Assembly (NCBI RefSeq): GCF_900496995.4
Contig: NC_044006.1
Span: 43,051,620-43,115,619 of the forward strand
From: Aquila chrysaetos chrysaetos
Taxonomy: Eukaryota; Chordata; Aves; Accipitriformes; Accipitridae
DNA: 64,000 bases
Direction: 5' to 3'
The position numbers and the translations under genes were made by a program. Within the stretch, counting starts at the first letter, position 1. Each line of letters begins with the position of its first letter. Below, in pieces: positions 27,108 through 39,300 of the stretch. Under the pieces are notes generated by a model. That model did no database searches. It was not told the DNA's origin and saw only the letters and a program-made list of their open reading frames with translations.

Positions 27108-27684
27108 TGTCCTGGTTTCAGCTGGGATAGAGTTAATTTTCTTTCTAGTAGCTGGTATACTGCTATGTTTTGGGTTCAGTATGAGAAGAATGTTGATAAC
27201 ACACTGATGTTTTCAGTTGTTGCTAAGTAGTGTTTATGCTAAGTCAAGGATTTTTCAGCTTCTGATGCCCAGCCAGCAAGAAGGCTGGAGGGGCACAAGG
27301 AGTTGGGAGGGGACACAGCCAGGGCAGCTGACCCAAACTGGCCAAAGGGGTATTCCATACCATGTGATGTCATGTCCAGTATATAAACTGGGGGGAGCTG
27401 GCCAGGGGCGGGGCAGATCGCTGCTTGGGAATTAACTGGGCATCAGTCTGCAAGCGGCAAGCAATTGTATTGTGCATCACTTGTTTTGTATATTCCAATT
27501 CTTTTATTATTATTGTCATTTTATTATCATTTTGTTCCTTTCTGTTCTATTAAACTGTTCTTATCTCAACCCATGAGTTTTACTTTTTTTCCTCCCTGAT
27601 TCTCTCCTCCATCCCAGCGGGTAGGGGGGAAGTAAGTGAGCGGCTGCATGGTGCTTAGTTGCTGGTTAGGGTTAAAGCATGATA
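27108..27684 (+). mobile_element. Solo LTR of an endogenous retrovirus (TGTCCTGGTTTC type)
   Basis: 577 bp from TGTCCTGGTTTCAGCTGGGA to GCATGATA, flanked by a perfect 5-bp duplication CCAGC (27103-27107 and 27685-27689). A TATA box (TATATAA) lies at 27380-27386, an ATTAAA poly(A) signal at 27549-27554, and a G-rich tail follows. The end reads TA where the related copy downstream reads CA, suggesting point decay. No internal sequence is present. Confidence 0.92.
27380..27386 (+). promoter_or_regulatory. LTR TATA box
   Basis: TATATAA in the U3 region of the 27108 LTR, with GTGATGTCATG (CRE-like TGATGTCA) about 15 bp upstream. Vestigial retroviral promoter; activity unknown. Confidence 0.5.
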
Positions 27685-27907
27685 CCAGCCTTCAAAAACA
27701 GGTTGGCATTGCTTTTGTGGAATCATCGTTTTGACAGTTATCTTAAATTAAGAGAAGGAAGAAAAGTTGGTATGGAACAGATCTGCATTTCCCAACAGCA
27801 GACTTCAAATTTAAACAAAGTCCTATGGGGTTGGGAGGGGATTTTTTTTTTCAAATAAACCCACTTCCAATTCCAACAGCCTCCACCTGCATCTCCCGAT
27901 ATCGAGG

Positions 27908-28369
27908 TGTCCTGGGTTCAGCTGGGATAGAGTTAATTTTTACAGGAACCTGGGGGGGGGGGGGGGGGGGGGGGGGGGATAGCCGAGGCAGCTGACCCGA
28001 ACTAGCCAAGGAGCTATTCCATACCATGTGACATCATGCCCAGTATATAAATGGGGAGCCGGCTGGGGAGAGTCCTCTTGACTTTCGGTGGGGGAAGTGG
28101 CGGAGCGTCGGGTTCCGGGTGGTGAGCAGTTGCACTGCGGATCACTCCTTTTGTATACTCTTTTATTGGTACCGTTCTTGTTGTTGTAACTTCTCTTTTT
28201 TTTGTGTCGTCCCAGTAAACTGCCCTTGTCTCAACCCTCGAGGTTCCGGGTTTTTTTTTTTTTCCTTTTCTCTCCTCCGATTCTCCTCCCTATCCCCCCG
28301 GAGGGGGGCGGGAGGAGTGAGCGAGCGGCTGCGTGGTCCTTTGTGACCGGCTGGGCTGAAACCACGACA
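27908..28369 (+). mobile_element. Second solo LTR of the same family, internally deleted with a poly-G run
   Basis: 462 bp from TGTCCTGGGTTCAGCTGGGA to ACCACGACA, flanked by a perfect 5-bp duplication CGAGG (27903-27907 and 28370-28374). TATA box at 28044-28050; an AGTAAA-type poly(A) signal at 28214-28219. Compared with the copy at 27108, about 140 bp of U3 between the conserved GAGTTAATTTT and GCAGCTGACCC blocks is missing and replaced by a short segment with 27 consecutive G (27952-27978). It has its own duplication, so it is an independent insertion and not the partner LTR of a provirus. Confidence 0.92.
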
Positions 28370-28374
28370 CGAGG

Positions 28375-31300
28375 TCAGCAGGCTTTTACTTCCAAGTATT
28401 CATCCAGCTTTCATCACAGTAGCTGGACCAAAGCATCTTCAATCTATTTGCTCCAAAGGAATTCTCCTGGTTTCTCTCCTATGGAGACTGACCGATTCTG
28501 TAAACTGAGATACTTCTATACAAAGAAACCCTCTGCATTGTGCTGGCTATACACACTTACATTGTACGTGACTTTTATGCTGCACAAGGCTTCTTGCATG
28601 TTTGTTCAGTATTTCAGCTGGAAGGACTTGCACAGCTTGCAGGCACCCTGCAATTTACCATGGTTCATGCAAACACAGCATAAAAATTTGAAGTGTGCTA
28701 ATTACCACTTTAAATCCTTCTACTGAACCACAAGACCAGCTACTGGGTATGTAACTCTTACATTCTCCTTCAAGAACTGCCCATGTCTACTCTACTCCTG
28801 CCTTGGCAGGCCAAAGTGGGGCAACAGGCAATAACTTAACCCACCACAGGGTACATAAGGCAACACTATTAAGAACTTGCATTTCACAGATTTTCAGGTT
28901 CTGGTAACACCACAACAGACTGTCTTTGAGAGCAACAGAAAAACATTACCAGAGCAAGGACAGGGAACCAAAGAAAACTTCTCAAGAAGGTGTTTAGAAA
29001 GAAAGGCTGCAGCAATGCATGGAGGACTTGGTAAGTGATAGAGAGAACATTATTAATGTTCCCTCAGCCCTTGGAACTGACTACATGCAACCATGCACTG
29101 ATTGCAAGGCCATAACATGCACTTCAACAGCACAGGCATCCTAGGCCACATCTGGGAGAACACACAATCCAAGACACACCTAGTAAGGGCAAAACCTGCT
29201 CTTGAGTAATCTATGGGAATAATATCTTGCATCTCAAAGCCCCAGTGCTCACATGCACCATCTTCGTCCACTTCAAACAAGGACTCTTTCTCCAGAGCTG
29301 TCAAGTCTGTCAATATCCAGCATACTGACAGCAGGCGGTACAGCTCTTGCCTTTTCCGAAATACCATGCCATAGAGCTGAAAAAGATCATGAAGAAGGCA
29401 GAGGACTGCTGAATTGACAGATTAAACTTGTAATATGATACTCCAGACATGAAAAACTTCTGGTCCACACTGGGACTGTCAAGATGAGACAGAACAGATC
29501 CAGGCTCCTTGACCATGCTACCAATTGTTAAGATTGCAGGAAAACTGAATAGCTGGAAGTTCACTAGTGAAGAAACGTGTGTCAGGGAGTTTTGGCAAAC
29601 TTTCCCAGCTCTGCTGTACAGCAAGTGGAAGGGGGTCCTACCCATAGGCCTCAGGCAGCCAACTAGCTACTGGCAACACAGTGGGGTAACGAATATAAGC
29701 CATCATCACGTCTTCACACAGCAGGGCAAATCTTTTTCTCCCCACCTATTGGTAACATACCTTGCAGCTGTAACACACAGATGCCAGACAAAAGGGATAA
29801 TAAAATATATCAAAAAAAGTTCCAATTCAAATGGTTTTAACTTATGAACATGCTTCTATGTGGTGTGATCTTGATGTACTGCAGCCCCCGAATTTAAAGC
29901 TGCCAAAACCCAATTCCAACACCTGAGCCCATGTGCCCCCACCCCAGTGTAGGCTGGCACTAGCAGAACAGAATTCCATGTCATAACAGCCCATCTGTCC
30001 ACAACTGTAAAGGACAGGACAATCTGACAACTGTTTTCAGTCTATCTAGCTACAGTGTGTCTGCTGTGAAAAACCCATGTTTCAAGACAACTGCTGCAGG
30101 AGCTACAAGTGAAGTGTGGCATGGTGCATAATTGGGATGAATTCATACCAATTTCCTTGTAAGTTGGGGAAATGAAGTGACTGCAGATGAAATAAATTTT
30201 TTCCCATTTAGTGGAAGTCCTTGAGGCAGTTGCCTGTGAAGGAATACAATTTAACCTGCAGGCACCATCAGGAAAAAAATTGTTAAAATACTAGTAAGCT
30301 AATAAGAAGGACTCCGTTCTAGCAGAAAGCTATTTTTAAGTACAAAAAAACCCAACCTTCTCTAAACTACACAGGCAGAAGTGTTAAATACTAATGGAGT
30401 GACCAGCAGACTACATGTAGTTATGGATGTTAGGGTGGGCATGAAGATTAAGAGGCAGTGAACAGAACAGCAGGAGTCTCCAGAAGTGACCAGACGTGCA
30501 GCATCCAGAAAGGAAGAGTAGTTCCTACAGCTCCGCCCAAACCCTGGAGACAGAAATGTTGATGTTCTCCCAATCTGCTGAAAGATTTCCCAAAGCAAGC
30601 CAGCCCTATCCCAAGTCTGCAGGCTAGGTTAGATGGAGCCAGAGGAAGTGGTTGTTGGCCGGTACCTGAAGAAAGTATTTCCTCTTAGGTGATTTTGTTA
30701 CCAGATCTACAGCCTAGAAGGCAACTGTAGTAGCTGACTTGGGTATGATGTCCTGAGCAAAAGCCAAGACTGATACCAACACACGACTAGTGGACACCAA
30801 GGTGAGGAGTGCAGAGAGAACACAAGTCTGAAGAAGTAACAAAGGTAACAGTCCTCATAAAAGGAAGTTGTCAGCACCAAGACCTGGAACTGCAGGCTTA
30901 CCTTTAGAGGCCTCAAGAAGATATGAATGTCTAGGCCCATGACAGCAACTGAAGTCCTTACTTCCCAGTGAAGCAATACTCAGCCCCTGAAGGTCCCGCA
31001 TCAACATGGTCGGTACAAGGACACTGTTCACAACTGCAGAATGCTGGTACCAAGGAAGGGTGCAGCAAGTGAGGAAAGATACAGACCATTCCTACAGGAT
31101 CATTTCAACCTCCCTTCTCTATCCTCCAAGTACCCATCTTCTACCCGGAAGAGATGCAGCTGAAAAAGGTGTGTCAAACTTAACAGCAGGCAGGCCACTA
31201 CCAAAGGTTAGTATTCAGCTTTGGCAGGACAGCTGTGCAACATGACCCTGAACCAATCTATTTTCTTAAGGCCTCCAGCAAGTAAGAAATGAAAGGAAAG

Positions 31301-33049
31301 CCATGGCTACAAAATTACCATAGGGAAGGTTGAAGTAGAAACAAACAGAACTGGTGACGCTAAGACTGTAATCAACATTTAATTCAAATGGAAAGGCTGT
31401 CTCATACCCTGACACTCATATATACCAAAAGGTTTCAAAGTTTTATTGCAGTCTGTTGGGTTTTTTTAAATCCATCTCACATGCTAGGTTCCACATGTAA
31501 AAATTGTATTACTTACAGCTGGTGAAGAGATTTTTGAAGAGACTGCCATTTTTTTAATCAAGCATACACAGAGACTTCTGGTTTCAGAAAATCAAGAAGG
31601 TTAGCAATTTGGGGATTTAAGAAGTACACTTTAGGTTGCATGGTCTCTGGAGCAGGAAAACTGGGCAAAAATTTATTCTAATATACATGACACCGCACAA
31701 CACAAACCACCACATTAGTCTTCTAACCTTTATTCAGTGTTTAACATTAAAGTTAGCCTTTTATTAACAGTGAAAGACTGCAATCAGTATTTGGAAAGCA
31801 TCCCACAAAATTGCTAAACTGTTTATTTTCATTGACAAAAACCAAGATATTATTCTTCTGTGATTTCTGTCATGAAAATATTTATGACACTAACCAAAAA
31901 TTCTACATAAAAAAATATTTTAACAAAGGTTTTGCTATCATCGTTTACATGCACATTATAGAAATTAAAAAATAATTATCATTTAATGAAAAAAAGGATG
32001 AAGCATCTTACATGCTACTCCATATAAAACAACTAACTGGTTTAAGGATGGAAAACCAAGTCTAGTATCAGATGTGGATGTGCCAAGGTATCTCCTACCC
32101 ACTGTGGATTGTATTATTGTACCTGGGGGCTTCCCAATTCCCCTGGTGCTGCTTCTTGCCCATTAGAAACTGCATTTTTACATTCTTTATCCAACATGCA
32201 GCCTCAATAATTCCTCTACAAAATACTAGTCTGCCAACAGCGCTGTCCAAGAGCAACACCCAGAGGCTAAATATACCGCTACAGCAACTCTGCACATTTT
32301 GACCTGTTTCTTTCCAAGAAGGAAAACCTTCATAAAGATAAGCAACAATTTCCTGTAAAAATAAAGAGCTGACAAAACTCTTTCAATGGTAACATTAACA
32401 GCGAAGTATTGCAGGCAAACAAACCCGCTCATGAAAATCGTATCTTTATAGCTATTGCGAACAACATGTAAGAACAGATGATATATACACACACTTATGT
32501 AGAGCAAGCATTTGCAAAAACTACTGCTTGTATGTGTATATTATTTTGGTTAGCAGCAGCACTGCAAAGGAACAACTAGAAGGATGCCTGCTCTCTGGAA
32601 AGCCAATTGCGTTTTTCAAATGCAAAAAGACAGAAAAGAGGCAGGCTGCTCTCCATTTCCTTTACCAGTTGTCAAAGCAGTACTTCCCCCCCCCCTCCTT
32701 ATATCTTGAAGGCAGCTGCTGTGGGAACATGTTGGCTATGCAATAACAAAAAGACTCTAGCAAAAAGGTAATACCCTAGAGCATCTTTAAGAGGAACATG
32801 TTATCTGGAATCACAGCAAGAAGAGGGATAGAAAACTGGATACAAAACCAAGTCACTAAAGCTTCATCTTAAAGACCTCTGACATCTAACAAGACTATTC
32901 TCTGTAAATTTAAAGCCTATATAACGGACAGACAATAAGGATGACAAACTAAGAACACAATCAGTAACACCACAGTTATATCCCTAAACACTTGCTTAGA
33001 ATAGAATGTACTTAGAAGAAAACACAGTGAAGATTACGTAATCACAAAA
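28375..33049. other. Intergenic DNA immediately downstream of STK31
   Basis: No recognisable coding sequence. Open frames at 28202-28726, 29053-29847 and 30707-30976 lack family motifs and exon-like splice pairs. Confidence 0.6.
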
Positions 33050-33179
33050 CATAACTGCACCTGCCAAACCTTTTATTATTTTGAGACAATGATTTCAAAA
33101 CCAAACAAAAACAGACATCTCAATCAAACACCTGATGGAAAAGTTCATCATCTATTGAGTAGGGCTTGCTCCATTCTCC
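33050..33179 (-). other. STK31: STK31 3' UTR (approximate)
   Basis: Sequence between the stop codon and the first poly(A) signal downstream. About 130 nt long if cleavage occurs 15-25 nt past the signal. The 3' limit is an estimate. Confidence 0.6.
33072..33077 (-). terminator. STK31: poly(A) signal of STK31
   Basis: AATAAA on the minus strand about 105 nt after the stop codon, followed by a GT-rich stretch (around 33050-33030, reading GTTATGTTTTGTG) that fits a downstream cleavage element. Confidence 0.6.
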
Positions 33180-33371
33180 TCAGTTAATCACATTCTTCTT
33201 TCCATCTGTCTTCTCAGAATCATGTTCTTCACATGGCTTATACTCTTCACCTGGTTGTGGTGAAACTAGAACCGCATCAACTACAAGGAAGCAATCATGC
33301 CTCAGCACCTGCTCAGCTGTCAGTCTGTTACAGCAGAACAAATTCAGGAGAAGAGATTTAACTTTATCATC
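33180..33371 (-). CDS. STK31: STK31 terminal coding exon with stop
   Basis: 192 nt: 63 codons and a TGA stop at 33182-33180. It reads DDKVKSLLLNLFCCNRLTAE then QVLRHDCFLV and an acidic-basic hydrophilic tail ending GKKNVIN. Acceptor TTTGTAG at 33373-33372. LTAEQVL is the final helix of the kinase-like fold. The tail after it appears shorter than and unrelated to the mammalian tail as I remember it, which is typical of a poorly conserved disordered end. Confidence 0.93.
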   Translation of the reverse strand, partial: DDKVKSLLLNLFCCNRLTAEQVLRHDCFLVVDAVLVSPQPGEEYKPCEEHDSEKTDGKKNVIN

Positions 33372-36300
33372 CTACAAACAGAGGGAGAATGATTTCATCA
33401 GTAAGCAAAACAAACTCAATTACAAATGACAACCAAGTATTTGATGAACACATCTTGTAAGTGCTGAGGGCCCAAAGTCCTCACAAAAGGTTGTACCATA
33501 GCATTCCAATGGTCAGCAACATTTGACAGTCATAGTGCTCATTAACAACAAAATAAAAGCAAGCATTCAGCACCAGCTCTGTCAACCTGGTGCCAGCAGA
33601 TTTCACAGAAGATCATGAGTTATTATATTTTAAAATATCAATTCACCTAACTACCATAAATTAGAGAAATACTGCAGTTGGTCTTTCTACTGAGAAGGAA
33701 CAGAACAGGTGCCATTCACCTTCTACAACTTCATCTTTTAACTTCTGTCACATTGCTTTATCTCTCTACAAGAGGACAGGAAAAAAAAAAGAAAACCAAA
33801 GTAATGGGCTCTAAATCAACAGTAGCTCTTTTGCTATTAACCCACCACTTACACTTAGGCTCTTTGGATTTATCAGAAGGGATTACATGCCTAAATGCTT
33901 AGTACATTAACAGTGCTGGACTCCATACACAAAACATAAAAAACACAGCTGCTACACATATTCATAAACATCAGCTGTTGAGTGAGGAAGAGCACACACT
34001 GGATTTTGGACAAGGGGACTGCAAGAAAGACAATCTCAGATGCTGATCTAGAAATCTAGATCACCAAAACTCAATGGGAGCAGAACCTTTCCATAAGAAG
34101 GCATGCTTGTTCAGTCTCCAAGCCAGCAACATCTCTGGCCAGGGTCAATAAAACAGCAAAGCACAAGATAGCTGTACACCTCTCACCTATCCCCATTTCA
34201 CCCAGACAGAAGAATCACTGTAATGCAAAGGATTGTACACAAGTAGTCATAAACTTGACAAGACAGAAAGAAGCAGACAATTTCCAAGTCTTCCACTAAT
34301 TACCAGAGTGACTCTGTAGAATTAGCCTCTCCCCAAATAATATGAAATCTGGGGGAAAAGATGAGATCTGAAAACCATTGATCTTACAGGCATAACGGAT
34401 TGTTAAATGTTTATAAAACATTTTAAATGCTCCATAGAAAAATCTCTACTTAAGATGATCCAAATGTGCAATGAAATACAGGAGTGAACCATGTCTACAC
34501 AATTCCTCTGCAAAATTAAAAGTGAAGAAAGCCTGAGCATTTAAAGAGCTTGAAAAGCTTTGTACTTGTACATTTGCATTTCATGATACTATCAAACGTC
34601 TGTCAACAACAAATATAACCCCTTCTCACCATCTTCTCGCACTAAGGAAACTGAAAATTGATTCCACAAGGAATACTGTTGTAGGACAACATTTCATCAT
34701 ATTAACTCCATTTCATTGTGTTTGCTCTTATTTACCTTTTTTTTTAAAAAAAATACACAAAACTGGATGCTGAAACACCCTGAACACTGAAGGTTGGCAT
34801 GGCTAAATGAGTGGCTACAAGATCTTATCTCCAAACTTTGCTTTTCCTCAACAGTTACCTGACATTAAAGCCCTGTTTTAAAGCTTAATGTTATTTTCCT
34901 GTGGCAATTTTACATTTGCTGAAAACAACAAGAATTTTATTAGTTGCAAGTGTGCAATTCCTCTGGGCACAAGACTGAGATGGGAGGGAAATTACCAGCC
35001 TGTCAAGACCCTGCAGATGGGCATGGAGATTAATTCTGAATAAGCTGATTACAGATAAAGCACTTAAAAGCAAAACAGATTTTCCCCAAGAACTGGGACA
35101 AGGATTAACAGCCAGGGGTCTAAAAGATTCCCCAAGAAACAGCTGAAAGATATTTATTAGCATTACATTTCTCAGTAAAACCCTTATGTGTGTTCCTGTG
35201 CACTGCAGGCAGCACAGATTGCTTTCCAGCGGACTTTGGTGGTTGGTGCACGTGCATGCACGCACATCCAGGATGAATCCTTAAAAACTGCCAACTATGA
35301 TGTATTGATTAGGATCGTATCATCTGACAAGGTCAAAATCAAAGGCTGCTTCTTTTCATTAGGGACAAAAGTTAAAGAAACTTGCTCTTATTAAAAGCTG
35401 TAAAATGAATTAATCCCTGCTAAGAACAGTAATGGCTAAATTAATTAATTGTTCTTGAAATAAAGGCAGCTGTTTGCACTTCAGAAGATACCTGCTACAG
35501 AAGAACACAGAAGTATAATATCCTGAAACTGGCCGTTTAAACTTTGATTTGCATACTTCAGACCTTATTTGTAAAACATTACCACAGCAGAAATTTTATG
35601 GGAAACAGAAGTGAACCAACTCCTGTTTTTGATGTCCCAAGAAATCTTTTCTATTTCCTTGAACAATTAAGTTTCTCTTATGCATGAGACAAAGTTAGGT
35701 TTTTCAGTATCTAAGGATTATTATGCATAATCCTGAATGCCACAGACGGTTCTGAATGAGGCAGACTGTTCTGTACAAGTTTTGAGGAATATATTTAAAA
35801 CCCCCTTGTTAGCCCTAATGGTGAATCATGAAGTACTGAATATTGTTTGCTATAGTATTTTGCGTTTCATGACATTCATTTAATTTTTAATATGAAACCA
35901 AGCAACTATAATGAATGATAAGAAACACTATTTACAGGATCACCTCCCTGCTCAAATGGTGCATGTTTTATTCTTTTCTTTTCCATGGTAGTGTTACACT
36001 GGCAATACTTTTGCAGAGGGATTTGGTACAGTCCTGTGCTTCATCAGTAATGCTTTCATCACTGGAGAACACTGCTGAAATGAAGTTATTAAAAGACATA
36101 GTGTAGAAGATAAGAGTCATCTAATAAAACAAGATTATTTACAGTACTGTGTTATGCAGTAATACACAAGCTACCCTGCCTGGACACTGGAACCACTACA
36201 GCTGTGTTAAGTCTGGTACTGCATCGTAACAGTTTCTTAACCTAAACACAGTAAACAGGATACACCAAGCTCATAATGAACACAATTCTAGTAATTTAGC

Positions 36301-39300
36301 TCCATGCTTTAATAGTTATCTCCGCAAAGCAGGCAAATCATCAATACACAGGTATAACCAATAGAGGGATTTATTATTTGCGTTTCTTTTTCCCTTGACA
36401 GAACAACCCAAATTTATCTGACCAACAGCACCTCTGCTGCTTTGTTTTCTACTTTTCTAGAAAACATGGGGATTAACCTCTAACTCTTCCCTATATTCCT
36501 TAGGAAATTCTATCCATAACCTAAGACTTCACTTAAAAGCTAAACAGTCACCCACTTGCAGGTTTTTTAATAGTGTAAGGCTTAATTTAGAGAGTTTCAT
36601 GGCCTCCTCAAATCTAGATAAAGCAGTAAGCTCTCACTTAAAGTAAGATCAACAGAATAAACATGATATGAGAAGTAGTCCATACAGATTAAAAAACACA
36701 AGGGCAATCCACTCAAGGGAGATGAGGGACACAGCACAAGAACAAAGCAGTCAGTAACTAGACAGGCAGAAGTACACCAAAAAATTATGAAGCAGGAACT
36801 AGTCTGGGAAGGCTAATGATTTGAAAAAGGTCCATAAACCTCCCAGTGAATTTCTTTAAAGTATGTATGGAGGCATCTCTTTTGTTATTCCAACTTTTGT
36901 AAGGAGGAAAAGGAATCGCCTGTAGCAAAGGTAGAAGAGGTTGAAAGCAGGCAAGAAAAAAGGGCTTAACTCCTGGCCAGAAGGCTAAAAGCTTATGGGA
37001 AAGAGAGTTACACAAGAAAATAAACCCAAGGAAAGACAAGCGCTCAGGTAAATAAGGCACACAGAGAGAAGGCCATAAAATTATCTAATGACTAATATCC
37101 AAGAGATAGGGAAGTTAGCAAAGGATAGACTTCAAAGTTGGAGACCTAAGTTGGGTAACATGAAGGCACACAGCTCTACTTATTCTCAAAGAGTCACTGA
37201 GGCACTGGGCAAGGATAAGCTTCAAGAAAGGGACTGAAAATAAGAGTTCAAGGTGACAACAGTTGCTGGCATACAGCAGACAGAGAACAACAGTTGAAAG
37301 AATGAAAGCAACAACACAAATTCATGCCACGCAGGGTCCACTTTCATCTGTGCATTTGTTTCAGAGGCATAGGAAAGTTTGTTTCACACACACAAAAAAA
37401 AAACCAAACCAAAGAATAAAGGGCACAGTACGCTTTTACAACCACGTTTAATTGATTAAAATGGAATTTGGCTGTTTTATTAATGCTTAAGCACTGTGCA
37501 AGCATTATGCAGAAAGACAGATGAACAAATTCAACTTCCCTGACTTCAGAAAAGATAGGTTCCCAATTCAAATACCTCCTTTGAGGCTGAATCTCAATGA
37601 CTTATTCCCCAAGTCTGTAACTTGGTGTCATTCAATTAATAGTTATCTGTGAAGAAGTTGCTCCTCCTGAGGTCAGAGTTAAATATTAAGAAAACTCTGG
37701 GGTTTTCTACCTTCTCAAACATAATTTTATTTATGCATGCTACTTAGGATTATCCAAATAGTCAATTAAGAACGTTTTCTCAACCCAGCACTTACAATGA
37801 AATGTTTGACTTATTAAAAAAAAAAAAAAATTATTGATTAACCACCTCTAAACAAGAGCAGTCTAATCATCCTCATCCGACAATTAACATACCATGACAA
37901 CCACATCTACCTCAGGTGTTCCATCTTCTTTTGTGCTGAACTCCTGGTTTTGAATGCAAAGCTGTAAATGAAAAGACACGTAATGCATAATACCAGTGGG
38001 GTTTTTTTCCTTTCAGTTTAACAAAACCAAACATCAGTCAAGGAGATGCCAGGTTTCACGTGAAAATGGATTGTTACAGGAAAATGGCAGGGAAAGGCTT
38101 TCTTCCTAATTTCACAGTAGGGAAAAAACATGCAAGGGGCTCATCTTCTCCTCACGCAGAAAGAAGGGGGAAAAAAATTAGTATCAAAAGAAACTTTTAG
38201 AGGTAAAAAAAAATAGACTTTTAAAAATATGACTCAAAGTCCATGCCCAAGCTGTAAGTTTAATTATATATCCTCTTTAAGAAATGCTGAGTACTCTAAC
38301 ACACAAATACGAACCCTGTACCCATAAACAAAGTAAAATTTCCACAGTCTTTACTTTTGCCTAGAACCATGCCCGAGTACAGCATTTTCCAAAACCCTGC
38401 CTGCAGGTTAAGCTGAAAATGCCTCTACTCTGAAAAACTGCACAGACAGCAAAAGGAAACGTGTTTAGTCGGTGGTGGGCTGTTGTGACACAGATCAACA
38501 GAGAACTTGGAAAACCACTGTCTCAATTTTTGAAGTGCCATTGCTGTTTAACAAGGGAGAATGCAATTTCACATGCTCAACATGAAACCGGCAACTGCTG
38601 AACATAATACTAACACTTGAGCCAGAATTTTCCATCAAATAATCAATACAACACCAAGTCCGAGCTGAAGATTAGTTGTATATGGATTGATCTGAAATTC
38701 AGCTGGCAAACTTGGATGAGGTTTCAGAAGCATGTCAAGCTTGCTGCATCCCAAATATTCTCTTCAAGCAGAGTCAACCACTTGTAAAACAGTCTTTTTT
38801 TTTTTTTTTTACTTTTTTTTTTTTTCTTTTTACTTACTTCTACTTGTAAAAACCTTTTTTTCTAGAACAGATGAAGATCTGATTAGTGGTACTGAAAGTG
38901 TTCTAACTAAACCGTACCACATTAATAAATTATAAACATCTAAGATATTAAGCTACACTTTAGTTCATCTATTTCAGTAGAAAAATTACTTAATTTTAAG
39001 CAACTGCTTCCTAAATTAGGAATAAAACATAATGAAAAGTGACTTTTATATGAACCAGCTTCATCATCTCAGCACAGGTAACTGACAGTGGCTACCTATC
39101 AACTTGCAGTTTACATCTCTGTTAGGAAGTGTTTTTAAGATGCCACAGCACAAAAGGGATTACTGAAGCCATCACTGTGCAGCTGATGGAACTGCCAGTG
39201 TTTCCCAGGAAGACCCCCATGTACCTGGAGCTCCAACTGGTACTCATTGAACCAGTTCCAACGTATCAAGTGCTCATGCAAAGTCACTGCCTGGGAACAC

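Noticed and set aside
27108..28369. A provirus with two LTRs and a deleted interior
   Set aside because: Each LTR has its own distinct target-site duplication, so they are separate insertions.
28202..28726. 174-codon plus-strand open frame
   Set aside because: Begins inside the R/U5 part of a solo LTR and runs into unique DNA; no domain seen.
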